A stretch of DNA of 64,000 nt from contig CACZCQ010000003.1 of assembly GCA_902779765.1 (NCBI GenBank), forward strand, positions 124,001 through 188,000, written 5' to 3'. Each line of letters begins with the position of its first letter. Within the stretch, counting starts at the first letter, position 1. Made by a program: the position numbers and the translations under genes. Positions 53,578 through 60,821 of this stretch are shown piece by piece. This DNA is from an uncultured Bacteroidia bacterium. GTDB lineage: Bacteria; Bacteroidota; Bacteroidia; Bacteroidales; UBA932. Below the pieces are notes generated by a model. The model worked only from the letters and a program-made list of their open reading frames with translations, did not search any database and had not been told where the DNA came from.

Positions 53578-53982
53578 ATGGCGACTATATTCACAATGAT
53601 TGCCAAGGGTGAGATCCCTTCCTACAAGGTGGCCGAGAATGATGAGTTCTATGCTTTCCTTGACATCAACCCCCTTGCAAAAGGTCATACGCTTGTCATC
53701 CCCAAGAATGTCGAGGATGACTATATCTTCAACCTGGATCCCGAAACCTACGAAGGTTTATGGGCATTTGCCCGCAAGGTCGCGGTAGCCCTGAAGGCTG
53801 CGGTTCCCTGCAAGAGGGTCGGAGTGGCAGTACTCGGAATGGAGGTGCCTCACACCCATATCCATCTGGTACCCCTGCAGAGCGAGTCGGACATGGATTT
53901 CAAGAAGGAGAAACTCAAGTTCTCAGACGAAGAGAACAAGGCAGTCGCCCAAACCATTTTCAATGAGTATGAAAAATTATAG
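53578..53982 (+). CDS. HIT family nucleotide hydrolase/transferase
   Basis: The 134-residue histidine-triad protein has HTHIHLVP near residue 98, containing the catalytic His triad. The N terminus ATIFTMIAKGEIPSYKVAEN is typical of Hint/HinT-like proteins. Members hydrolyse adenosine phosphoramidates or related nucleotides. Its 3' end overlaps the start of the lipoprotein gene. Confidence 0.94.
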   Translation: MATIFTMIAKGEIPSYKVAENDEFYAFLDINPLAKGHTLVIPKNVEDDYIFNLDPETYEGLWAFARKVAVALKAAVPCKRVGVAVLGMEVPHTHIHLVPLQSESDMDFKKEKLKFSDEENKAVAQTIFNEYEKL

Positions 53983-55081
53983 GACCATACTTCTTGCGGT
54001 TACCCTAATGGTGGCCGCTTCTTCTTGTGCTGACAAGGTGCGTATCAGCGGAACAGTTACGGGAGCTCCGGATTCCAAAGTCATAGTCAAGCAGCTTGCC
54101 GGCAGCGGCTTCAATGTCCTGGACACCCTGAAGACCGATGGATCGGGAGACTATACCTACAATATGGAGGTCAAGGAAGGTCAGCCTGAATTCGTATATG
54201 TTTTCAAAGGCGACACGAAGATAGCCTCCCTCCTTCTCCAGAAAGGGGACAGGGTCAAGGTGGTATCCGACACCCTTGGCAACTATTCCGTGGAAGGATC
54301 CGAGGAGAGTGCCAAGCTCAGGCAGATCGAGGAAGAATTTGCTTCCTTCATGAATGAAATGTCGAGGTTGGTCGGCGCGGATGACAGCCCTGCAGCTTCC
54401 AGGAAGTATGTGGAGTATTATCGGTCCCGTGTCAAGTACGTGATGGATAACTGCAAGTCCCTGACAGCCATACCCGTACTCTACCAGAAGGTCAATGACG
54501 ACTTCCCGGTGTTCAGCCAGCCGACTGACGGAGTGATGTTCAGGAGTGTATATGATTCGCTCATGACTGTGTATCCTGACTCCAAGTATGTCGCTTCCCT
54601 CGGCAAGGAGACCGAAAGGAGGATGAACATCCTTGCGATCGAGCAGCGCCTCCAGACTGCCGGTGAAGCGGGCTTCCCCGATGTGGACCTTCCCGGCATC
54701 GACGGTACGAGGGTGAAACTTTCGGATGTGGATTCCAAGGTGGTGATGGTCTATTTCTGGCAGGCCTCGGATGCCTCACAGAAGATGTTCAACCAGGATG
54801 TCCTTCTGCCTCTTTATAAGAATTACCATTCAAAGGGATTCGAGATCTATTCGATATCCCTGGACACTGACAAGGGAGCATGGGCGAGTGCCGTCAAGAA
54901 TCAGGACCTGCCTTGGATCAATGTATGTGACAGCCGTGGTGCCGCGACTCCGCTGGTGTCGTTGTACAACATTTCCAATGGGCTTCCCGTGGCTTTCTTC
55001 ATAGTGGACGGTTCCCTGAAGCCTGATACAGTGACGTCCGAGAAAGATCTTCCTTCCAGGATATCGTCATATCTGAAATAA
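53963..55081 (+). CDS. thioredoxin-fold (TlpA/AhpC-like) lipoprotein lacking the CxxC site
   Basis: The 372-residue protein has a lipobox ending AASSC, so it is probably a lipoprotein. ATG 53969 (MKNYRTILLAV) is the more conventional start; 53963 overlaps the HIT gene further. Residues about 25-110 resemble the DUF4369 beta domain common before Bacteroidetes thioredoxins. A helical linker follows. From about 235 the thioredoxin fold is clear (GFPDVDLPGIDGTRVKLSDV, KVVMVYFWQASDASQKMF, KGFEIYSISLDTDKGAWASA, LPVAFFIVDGSL). The usual WCxPC active site is replaced by WQASDAS, so no thiol redox activity is expected. Confidence 0.9.
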   Translation: MSMKNYRTILLAVTLMVAASSCADKVRISGTVTGAPDSKVIVKQLAGSGFNVLDTLKTDGSGDYTYNMEVKEGQPEFVYVFKGDTKIASLLLQKGDRVKVVSDTLGNYSVEGSEESAKLRQIEEEFASFMNEMSRLVGADDSPAASRKYVEYYRSRVKYVMDNCKSLTAIPVLYQKVNDDFPVFSQPTDGVMFRSVYDSLMTVYPDSKYVASLGKETERRMNILAIEQRLQTAGEAGFPDVDLPGIDGTRVKLSDVDSKVVMVYFWQASDASQKMFNQDVLLPLYKNYHSKGFEIYSISLDTDKGAWASAVKNQDLPWINVCDSRGAATPLVSLYNISNGLPVAFFIVDGSLKPDTVTSEKDLPSRISSYLK

Positions 55082-55101
55082 TCCCTGTATCAGTGAAAGA
55101 G

Positions 55102-55138
55102 AAAAGGTGGTGGCCATTTCCGGTCACCACCTTTTTTT
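55102..55138 (+). terminator. terminator of greA-HIT-lipoprotein operon
   Basis: AAAAGGTGGTGGCC pairs with GGTCACCACCTTTT across a short loop, with one G-T pair, followed by seven T in all on the plus strand. The stem is long, and the minus-strand copy also ends in TTTT, so it may work weakly in both directions. Confidence 0.9.
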
Positions 55139-55204
55139 GCGACTGTGCGCGATTCCATTAGGTCTCGTTCCAGTAGTTTTAGTTGTAACTATTTTCAGGT
55201 ACGG
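55102..55204 (-). ncRNA. candidate small RNA between the thioredoxin-fold gene and dcuB
   Basis: The 230 nt between 55139 and 55369 hold no gene. On the minus strand, ATTG (55233-55236), 20 nt and TATCTTTG (55205-55212) form a good promoter. Transcription from it would run about 100 nt into the hairpin at 55102-55138, whose minus-strand side ends in TTTT. I saw no plausible open reading frame in this stretch. The call rests on promoter and terminator geometry alone. Confidence 0.35.
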
Positions 55205-55236
55205 CAAAGATAGATGTAGCCCCATTCCGGTTCAAT
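55205..55236 (-). promoter_or_regulatory. minus-strand promoter with no annotated gene downstream
   Basis: The pattern ATTG-N20-TATCTTTG on the minus strand fits the Bacteroidetes consensus about as well as the efp promoter. It points away from dcuB toward the terminator of the preceding operon. Confidence 0.5.
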
Positions 55237-55320
55237 AGTCATTTCTTGTGAGGTAGGGGGTATTATGTTGTGAGAAATAAAGTGGCACAAGCGAAGGTCG
55301 GATTTTAACGGTTTTATTCC

Positions 55321-55328
55321 TATATTTG
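55321..55328 (+). promoter_or_regulatory. -7 box for dcuB-like gene
   Basis: TATATTTG is a full match, 41 nt before the ATG. No clear -33 TTTG is present at 19-20 nt. Confidence 0.5.
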
Positions 55329-55369
55329 TAAAACTGATCATAGAGATACACCAACAAAGCATTATTCAT

Positions 55370-56722
55370 ATGGCATTGATGATAATCCAACTGCTGATAG
55401 TCCTGGGAGCCCTGTACGTCGGTTCCAGGTACGGCAGCCTTGCCCTTGGCGCGATTTCAGGCATCGGCCTGGCCATCCTCGTATTCGGATTCGGAATGAA
55501 GCCGGGTACTCCTCCCACGGATGTGATCTATATCATTATCGCGGCCGTCACCTGTGCTGGAGTCCTTCAGGCTTCCGGCGGAATGGACTGGCTGATCCAG
55601 CTTGCCGAAAAGCTTCTCAGGAAGCATCCTGAGCGTATCACCATTCTCGCCCCGCTGTGTACCTTCTTCCTTACCGTGCTGGTAGGTACCGGCCATGTGG
55701 TCTATACCCTGATGCCAATCATCGTGGATATAGCCATCAAGAAGGACATCCGTCCCGAAAGGCCTTGCGCCGTGGCATCCGTAGCATCCCAGGTTGGAAT
55801 AACCTGTTCCCCGATTGCAGCTGCGGTCGTGGCTTTCGTCACGATCTCCAATGCCAACGGTTATCAGGTTTCGATTCCGCAGGTCCTGATGGTCACCATC
55901 CCTGCCTGCATCATCGGTCTGCTCTGTGCAGCAATGGCTTCCTATCACAGGGGCAAGGACCTGGACAAGGATCCTGAATATCAGGAGAGGATTTCCGATC
56001 CCAAGATCCACAAGTACATCTACGGCAGCGATGCCACCACCCTCGACAAGGTGATCGACAAGAAAGCCAGGCTGGCCGTTTACATCTTCCTGGCCGCAAT
56101 CCTCGTCATCGTGGGACTGGCTTTCTGCCAGATGATCCTCAGCAAGGAGGCGCTTCAACGGTTGCCGAAGATGAATGTAGCCATCCAGATAATCATGCTC
56201 TGCGCCACTGCATTGATGATCATGCTGTGCAAGGTCGACCTGAAGAACGCTGTATCCGGAGCGGTCTGGAAGTCAGGAATGGTAGCTGTCGTCGCCATTT
56301 ATGGAATCGCTTGGATGGCGGATACCTATTTCGGAAACTATATGGACCAGATCAAGGAGATGCTCACCGGTATCGTCTCCCAGTATCCATGGTCGATAGC
56401 ATTCGTGTTCTTCCTGGTCTCCGTCTTGATCAATTCCCAGGGAGCGGTGGTCGTGGCGATGTTGCCTCTGGCCTATCAGCTCGGCATTCCCGGTCCCGTT
56501 CTGCTTGGAGTGCTGCCCAGTGTATACGGGTATTTCTTCATCCCCAACTATCCTTCCGATATCGCAACGGTCAACTTCGACCGGACCGGTACGACGGTCA
56601 TAGGCAAGTATCTCCTGAACCACAGTTTCATGATGCCGGGATTGATCAGCATCATCGTTTCCACGATTATCGGCTATCTGATGACCATGGTGCTCTTCCC
56701 TGGTTATTTCGCGAGCATTTAA
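55370..56722 (+). CDS. anaerobic C4-dicarboxylate transporter, DcuA/DcuB family
   Basis: The 450-residue protein has 10 or more hydrophobic segments. The sequences ALGAISGIGLAILVFGFGM, TLQASGG-like GVLQASGGMDWLIQLAEKLL, RKHPERITILAPLCTFFLTV, GTGHVVYTLMPIIVDIAIKK and DIRPERPCA follow DcuB of enterobacteria closely. Dcu carriers exchange fumarate or aspartate for succinate during anaerobic fumarate respiration, which suits a fermentative Bacteroidales. DcuB rather than DcuA is favoured by the GTGHVVYT stretch. It forms a single-gene unit with its own promoter box and terminator. Confidence 0.92.
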   Translation: MALMIIQLLIVLGALYVGSRYGSLALGAISGIGLAILVFGFGMKPGTPPTDVIYIIIAAVTCAGVLQASGGMDWLIQLAEKLLRKHPERITILAPLCTFFLTVLVGTGHVVYTLMPIIVDIAIKKDIRPERPCAVASVASQVGITCSPIAAAVVAFVTISNANGYQVSIPQVLMVTIPACIIGLLCAAMASYHRGKDLDKDPEYQERISDPKIHKYIYGSDATTLDKVIDKKARLAVYIFLAAILVIVGLAFCQMILSKEALQRLPKMNVAIQIIMLCATALMIMLCKVDLKNAVSGAVWKSGMVAVVAIYGIAWMADTYFGNYMDQIKEMLTGIVSQYPWSIAFVFFLVSVLINSQGAVVVAMLPLAYQLGIPGPVLLGVLPSVYGYFFIPNYPSDIATVNFDRTGTTVIGKYLLNHSFMMPGLISIIVSTIIGYLMTMVLFPGYFASI

Positions 56723-56743
56723 TCTGCTTTCAGGTTTTTTATT

Positions 56744-56773
56744 GTCCGGGTTGTTACACTTCCCGGACTTTTT
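56744..56773 (+). terminator. terminator of the dcuB-like gene
   Basis: GTCCGGG (56744-56750) pairs perfectly with CCCGGAC (56762-56768) across an 11-nt loop. A run of T follows. It lies 22 nt after the stop codon. Confidence 0.88.
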
Positions 56774-56801
56774 CGTTAATTAGGGTAGAGAACCGGAATT
56801 G

Positions 56802-57275
56802 ATGAAGGAAGATTTCCTGACAGAGGCGTTTGTGTCCATGAAGGACAGGTGGAAGGCGGAAGACGCCCTTCAGGAGGCATTCTGTCGGTTGTGGGGAAGG
56901 AAATACAAGGTATCTAGCCTGAAAGAAGCCATCGGCCTGCTTGCACGTACTGGCAGAAACATCGAAATCGATGAGTTCAGGAAGTCCAGGGGCAGGAAAA
57001 CGGTAGGATTGGACAAGGTGGGCATGGAAGACGATCCTTCGGCGGCGATGGCATTGGAGCGGGAAGCCCTTTTCCGAAAGGTGGAAGCTTCGTTGGACAG
57101 GGATATAACTTTGTTGCAGAAGAAGATCATCCAGCTGCACGAATATGAAGGACTGTCTTTCGAAGAAATTGCCAAGGAACTCGGCATGCAGCCGGCCGCG
57201 GTAAGGATGCAGGCCTCGAGGGCCAGGAAGTTATTAAGGGACAAATTCAGGAATGATGATGGAACGGATAGATGA
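56802..57275 (+). CDS. ECF-type sigma-70 family sigma factor
   Basis: The protein has 157 residues from ATG 56802. The region 2-like part is short (AEDALQEAFCRLWGRKYKVS, then IGLLARTGRNIEIDEFRKSR). Region 4 is clear: LLQKKIIQLHEYEGLSFEEI followed by the helix-turn-helix ELGMQPAAVRMQASRARKLL. No N-terminal region 1 is present. Its stop lies 23 nt inside the next gene, a likely anti-sigma factor, so expression is coupled. The target promoter is unknown; autoregulation of this operon is a reasonable guess. Confidence 0.9.
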   Translation: MKEDFLTEAFVSMKDRWKAEDALQEAFCRLWGRKYKVSSLKEAIGLLARTGRNIEIDEFRKSRGRKTVGLDKVGMEDDPSAAMALEREALFRKVEASLDRDITLLQKKIIQLHEYEGLSFEEIAKELGMQPAAVRMQASRARKLLRDKFRNDDGTDR

Positions 57276-57663
57276 AATGATTGAAAGGTATTTCGAGGCG
57301 ACTCTTTCGGAAGAGGAAGAGACAGCCCTGAAGGCCTTCCTGGCCTCTCCGGAAGGTCAGGCTCCTGAATATGACGAGGTCCGAGCCGTCATGGGCTACT
57401 TTGCAGCTGGCCGGGTGGTTCGACAGGCTCGCCAACCGTCTCGGCTCACCAACCGGATAGTCGCTATCGCCGCAAGTCTGGCTATAATCGTCACCCTGGG
57501 GGTGAACATATATAATAAAACCAACATCTGTGTCTCGTTCGTGGACGGGAAGAAAGTAACTGACAAGGAGGTTGTAATGAACGACGTCGACAACATCCTG
57601 GCCGACCTGCTTTCCGACAGGACAGGCGTGGAAGAACAACTCAATGATTTTTTCGGACAATAG
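57253..57663 (+). CDS. putative membrane anti-sigma factor
   Basis: The 136-residue protein has a cytoplasmic N terminus (MMMERIDEMIERYFEATLSEEEE...), one membrane helix (IVAIAASLAIIVTLGVNIY, about 70-88) and a short periplasmic tail. Size, topology and overlap with the sigma gene point to an anti-sigma factor, though no zinc-binding ZAS motif is seen. The residues just before the helix (GRVVRQARQPSRL) are encoded by a copy of the TTCGACAGGCTC repeat. ATGs at 57253, 57256 and 57259 are all possible starts. Confidence 0.7.
   Translation: MMMERIDEMIERYFEATLSEEEETALKAFLASPEGQAPEYDEVRAVMGYFAAGRVVRQARQPSRLTNRIVAIAASLAIIVTLGVNIYNKTNICVSFVDGKKVTDKEVVMNDVDNILADLLSDRTGVEEQLNDFFGQ
57414..57437 (+). 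repeat. TTCGACARGCTC-type repeat inside the anti-sigma gene
   Basis: The core TTCGACAGGCTC is flanked by GGTGG and GCCAACC, weakly complementary arms of different sequence from the dnaX copies. A degenerate echo, GGCTCACCAACC, follows a few bases later. It encodes VVRQARQP immediately before the transmembrane helix. Confidence 0.65.
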
Positions 57664-57666
57664 ACA

Positions 57667-58113
57667 ATGAAGAAGATTTTAATCATAACCTTGGGTTCCT
57701 TCCTTGTCCTTGCTTCTCAGGCAAGGGCGCAGGCAGGCCTGCAGATAGACAGCCTGTTCAACGGGTCCCTGGTTCCCGCTTCCAGGATCACCGAATCCGA
57801 GGTCAGCGGCAGGGAACTGAAGCCGTATAACCTGGACTATTTCCGGAGTGTCCGGTTCCAGGCGACGGATCAGGAGATAAAGAGAATCACCTCGTGGCTG
57901 GAGGGCGACGCCCTGATGGCAATCGGGAAGGAAATGGATTCGGAGAACGGCTGCTTGGTCTACGCGTTGCTTCATTTCCCCGCGGACAGGGATAGGAACA
58001 AGTACGTCGGCTATCAGGTCAAGGAAGCCTCTGGAAACAAGTATGTGACAGTGGTATATATGACCGGCAAGGCCACAGTAGGAGAGTTGAGGGTCATTTT
58101 CAAGCACAGATAG
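57667..58113 (+). CDS. small secreted protein of unknown function
   Basis: The 148-residue protein has a signal peptide (MKKILIITLGSFLVLASQARAQ). The mature part is a compact mixed alpha/beta sequence with VSGRELKPYNLDYFRSVRFQ and YVTVVYMTGKATVGELRVIF. I do not recognise a family with certainty. It sits four bases after the anti-sigma gene and is probably controlled by the sigma factor. Confidence 0.72.
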   Translation: MKKILIITLGSFLVLASQARAQAGLQIDSLFNGSLVPASRITESEVSGRELKPYNLDYFRSVRFQATDQEIKRITSWLEGDALMAIGKEMDSENGCLVYALLHFPADRDRNKYVGYQVKEASGNKYVTVVYMTGKATVGELRVIFKHR

Positions 58114-58121
58114 GAGGAAAT

Positions 58122-58898
58122 ATGATGAAAAAGATAATTTTAGCATTCGTGGTTTTGGCTGCCGCCGGGGTAATAGCAGCGGCACAGGAGAAAAAGGATA
58201 CGATCCTCATGAAGTCTGACACAGTCGTGATTGTCAAGACCAGCCAGACTATGTCGATGTCGCCGGAAAAGGGCCAGGTCCATTTGGATTTCGATATCCC
58301 TTTCTATCACAAGATAAAGAACTACGGCTCCAGCGCGCTTGTTGGCGCGGTAGGAGTAGGAACGATTTTTTCCAACTCGAAGGCCCCCCTGGATTTCAAT
58401 CCGCAGAATTCCCTTGAGTTCTATTTCTATACCCTTGATTCACAAACTCACGGACACAGCACATTCTCATTCGGATCCGGGATCACTTTCAGGAATCTGG
58501 GTCTGACGGGAGGGAACGCCATGAGCTTGGCTGAAGACGGTAGGATCTCCGTAGCGCCATTCCAGGGCGGAGCTCTGAAGGTGTCCAAACTAAGGGTGTT
58601 CAGCATAAATGCGCCCTTGTTGTATTCATACGATTTCGGAGGAGGATTCGGTTTCACGCTCGGTCCGGTGGTCAATCTCAACACTGGCAGTTCGATTGTA
58701 AACAAGTATGAACAGGGTGGGGACAAGCAGAAGGATAAATACAAGCGTGTCCACTGCAATCTAATCACAGTTGACGCGATGTTCCAGCTGAATCTCAAGT
58801 ATTTCAGCATATACGCGAAGTACTCGCCGATGAACCTTATGGACAAGAAATACTGGCCTGAGTTCACGACATGGTCCATCGGTATCGCCCCGTTCTAA
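58122..58898 (+). CDS. outer-membrane beta-barrel-like protein of unknown function
   Basis: The 258-residue protein has a signal peptide ending near AAAQ. Repeated amphipathic strand patterns follow (LEFYFYTLDSQTHGHSTFSF, VFSINAPLLYSYDFGGGFGF, LNLKYFSIYAKYSPMNL) and a terminal aromatic residue, Phe (WSIGIAPF), as usual for barrels. No named family. It closes the sigma/anti-sigma operon, suggesting an envelope-stress or surface-remodelling regulon. Confidence 0.72.
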   Translation: MMKKIILAFVVLAAAGVIAAAQEKKDTILMKSDTVVIVKTSQTMSMSPEKGQVHLDFDIPFYHKIKNYGSSALVGAVGVGTIFSNSKAPLDFNPQNSLEFYFYTLDSQTHGHSTFSFGSGITFRNLGLTGGNAMSLAEDGRISVAPFQGGALKVSKLRVFSINAPLLYSYDFGGGFGFTLGPVVNLNTGSSIVNKYEQGGDKQKDKYKRVHCNLITVDAMFQLNLKYFSIYAKYSPMNLMDKKYWPEFTTWSIGIAPF

Positions 58899-58905
58899 AA
58901 TAACT

Positions 58906-58922
58906 CCCGAATCGCTTTCGGG
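58906..58922 (+). other. short hairpin after the sigma-factor operon
   Basis: CCCGAA (58906-58911) pairs with TTCGGG (58917-58922) just after the stop codon. There is no T-run, so it is not a standard terminator alone. It may act together with the larger hairpin 23 nt downstream. Confidence 0.35.
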
Positions 58923-58944
58923 TCTCAAGAATAATCATTAAATT

Positions 58945-58985
58945 GCATAGGTTTTGGCGAAAGTTCGCCGGACCTGTGCTTTTTT
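58945..58985 (+). terminator. compound hairpin with T-run immediately before ssb (terminator or attenuator)
   Basis: GCATAGGT pairs with ACCTGTGC (eight pairs, one G-T) and encloses a second hairpin, GGCGA-AAGT-TCGCC. Six T follow (58980-58985). It lies 22 nt before the ssb ATG. It fits a Rho-independent terminator for the sigma-factor operon, or an attenuator in the ssb leader. No promoter is visible in the 22 nt between it and ssb. Confidence 0.7.
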
Positions 58986-59007
58986 AATTATCTAAACATT
59001 CAAGTTT

Positions 59008-59520
59008 ATGTCACTGAACAAAGTAATGCTGATCGGTAACGTTGGTAGAGACCCGGAAGTACGTTACCTTGATGGAAACAACCCCAACCAGGGGGCGACG
59101 AAGGTGGCGCAGTTCACCCTCGCGACAACGGAACGCTATCGTGACCGCAATGGAGAACTTCGCGAGAACACGGAATGGCACAACATCGTGTGCTGGAGGA
59201 ACTCTGCCGACGTGGCCGAGAAATTCATCCGCAAAGGCACCCAGGTCTACATCGAAGGAAAGCTCAGGACAAGGTCCTGGACAGACCAGACCGGTAACAA
59301 GAGGTTCACTACCGAGGTCGCCGTGGACAACCTGCAACTCCTTGGAAAGAGGGATCCTGCAAACCCTGCCGCCCCTTTGGCCCCTTCGACCCCTTCGACA
59401 AGCTCAGGGACCGGGTATCCTCAGCAGCCGGCCTACCAGCAGCCTGCATATCAGCAGCCCGCGCAGCAGGAGCCGGTGGACATCTCCCTCGAGAACCCTA
59501 CCGATGACCTTCCGTTCTGA
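59008..59520 (+). CDS. ssb: single-stranded DNA-binding protein
   Basis: The 170-residue protein has an OB fold (residues 1-115) with LNKVMLIGNVGRDPEVRYLD, FTLATTERYRDRNGELRENT and WHNIVCWRNSADVAEKFIRK. A Pro/Gln-rich linker (YQQPAYQQPAQQEP) leads to the acidic protein-interaction tip ending DDLPF. Linker residues about 129-136 (PSTSSGTG) come from a TTCGACAAGCTC-type repeat. The tip recruits repair and replication proteins. purA follows after 32 nt. Confidence 0.96.
   Translation: MSLNKVMLIGNVGRDPEVRYLDGNNPNQGATKVAQFTLATTERYRDRNGELRENTEWHNIVCWRNSADVAEKFIRKGTQVYIEGKLRTRSWTDQTGNKRFTTEVAVDNLQLLGKRDPANPAAPLAPSTPSTSSGTGYPQQPAYQQPAYQQPAQQEPVDISLENPTDDLPF
59392..59414 (+). repeat. TTCGACARGCTC-type repeat inside ssb
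   Basis: CCTTCGACAAGCTCAGGGACC has the same 12-nt core as the dnaX copies, with CCCC and AGGG arms. A partial duplicate of its left part (CCCCTTCGAC) lies directly upstream at 59381-59390. Here it is read in a different frame from dnaX, giving PSTSSG instead of LRQAQ. Confidence 0.8.
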
Positions 59521-59552
59521 TCCGTTAACCGAATAAATCATATTCATACGCT

Positions 59553-60821
59553 ATGAGTTCAAAACTTGACGTTGTCCTTGGCCTCCAGTGGGGAGACGAA
59601 GGGAAAGGCAAGATCGTGGATGTGCTGGCCGGCCGTTATCCGGCTGTCGCAAGATTCCAGGGCGGTCCGAATGCGGGTCATTCACTCCATTTCGACGGCA
59701 AGAGTTTCGTCGTCAGGAGCATTCCCTCGGGAATATTCCGGGACGGTTCCGTGAACATAATCGGCAGCGGTGTCGTTCTGGATCCCGTGACCTTCAAGGA
59801 GGAGTGCGCGAATGTGTCCGCTATGGGTATCGAGCCCAAGGGACGGATAGTCATATCCAAGAAAGCCCACCTTATACTCCCGACCCACAGGCTGCTGGAT
59901 GCCGCCTACGAGGCTGCTGCCGGCAAGGGCAAGATCGGCTCCACCCTTAAGGGAATAGGCCCGACCTATACCGACAAGGTGGGACGCCACGGACTGAGGG
60001 TTGGAGACATCCTGTCCCCTGATTTCAAGGACCGGTTTGCCAAACTCAAGTCCCGTCACCACAGGATCCTGGACAGTCTGAAGTATGAATATGATCCCTG
60101 TGCGGGCGAGGAAGAGTGGTTTGATGCCGTCGAGTTCCTCAAGGAGTTCGAACTGGTGGACTGCGAGTACTTCGTCAGCGGTCTTCTGGCTTCCGGAAAG
60201 CCTATCCTTGCAGAAGGGGCCCAGGGATCCATGCTGGACGTCGATTTCGGTTCATATCCTTTCGTAACTTCCTCTTCCACTACCGTCGGAGGAGTCTGCA
60301 CCGGTTTGGGATTGGCTCCGTCCAAGGTGGGGAAGGTATTCGGAATATTCAAGGCCTACTGTACCCGCGTGGGCAGCGGACCCTTCCCGACCGAACTCTT
60401 CGACGAGACGGGCGAGAAACTCCGTCAGATCGGCCATGAATATGGTGCCGTGACTGGCCGCCCGCGCCGCTGCGGATGGCTGGACCTCGTGGCTCTCAAG
60501 TACACCGTGATGATAGACGGCGTTACCGACCTCATCATGATGAAGTCCGACTGCCTCGACGATTTCGACACGATCAAGGCCTGCACCGCTTATAAGGTTG
60601 ACGGCAAACTGACCGACCAGGTTCCGTTCGATATCGCTGCCGAGATCGAGCCGGTATACACCGAGTTCCCGGGCTGGAAGAAAGACTTGACAGGAGTCCG
60701 TTCCGAAGAAGGACTCCCGAAAGAGTTCAAGGACTATGTGAAGTTCCTGGAGGACTATCTCGGCGTTCCGGTCACTATCATCTCCCTCGGTCCCGACCGC
60801 GAAGCTACGATAGAGCGCTAG
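59553..60821 (+). CDS. purA: adenylosuccinate synthetase
   Basis: PurA condenses IMP and aspartate with GTP in AMP synthesis. The 422-residue protein has the GTP-binding N terminus VVLGLQWGDEGKGKIVDVLA, GPNAGHSLHF, the IMP-site stretch KGIGPTYTDKVGRHGLRVGD, GAQGSMLDVDFGSYPFVTSS and the C-terminal VSLGP-like ISLGPDREATIER. It is full length and cotranscribed with ssb. The stop overlaps the convergent barrel gene by 4 nt. Confidence 0.97.
   Translation: MSSKLDVVLGLQWGDEGKGKIVDVLAGRYPAVARFQGGPNAGHSLHFDGKSFVVRSIPSGIFRDGSVNIIGSGVVLDPVTFKEECANVSAMGIEPKGRIVISKKAHLILPTHRLLDAAYEAAAGKGKIGSTLKGIGPTYTDKVGRHGLRVGDILSPDFKDRFAKLKSRHHRILDSLKYEYDPCAGEEEWFDAVEFLKEFELVDCEYFVSGLLASGKPILAEGAQGSMLDVDFGSYPFVTSSSTTVGGVCTGLGLAPSKVGKVFGIFKAYCTRVGSGPFPTELFDETGEKLRQIGHEYGAVTGRPRRCGWLDLVALKYTVMIDGVTDLIMMKSDCLDDFDTIKACTAYKVDGKLTDQVPFDIAAEIEPVYTEFPGWKKDLTGVRSEEGLPKEFKDYVKFLEDYLGVPVTIISLGPDREATIER

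Noticed and set aside
55080-55150. Small minus-strand open frame (MESRTVAKKGGDRKWPPP...) crossing the terminator
   Set aside because: It reads through both arms of a terminator hairpin, which explains its composition.
55139-55369. CRISPR-like motif (GTTTTAGTTGTAACTATTTT) in the gap before dcuB
   Set aside because: It occurs once only, with no spacer-repeat periodicity and no cas genes.
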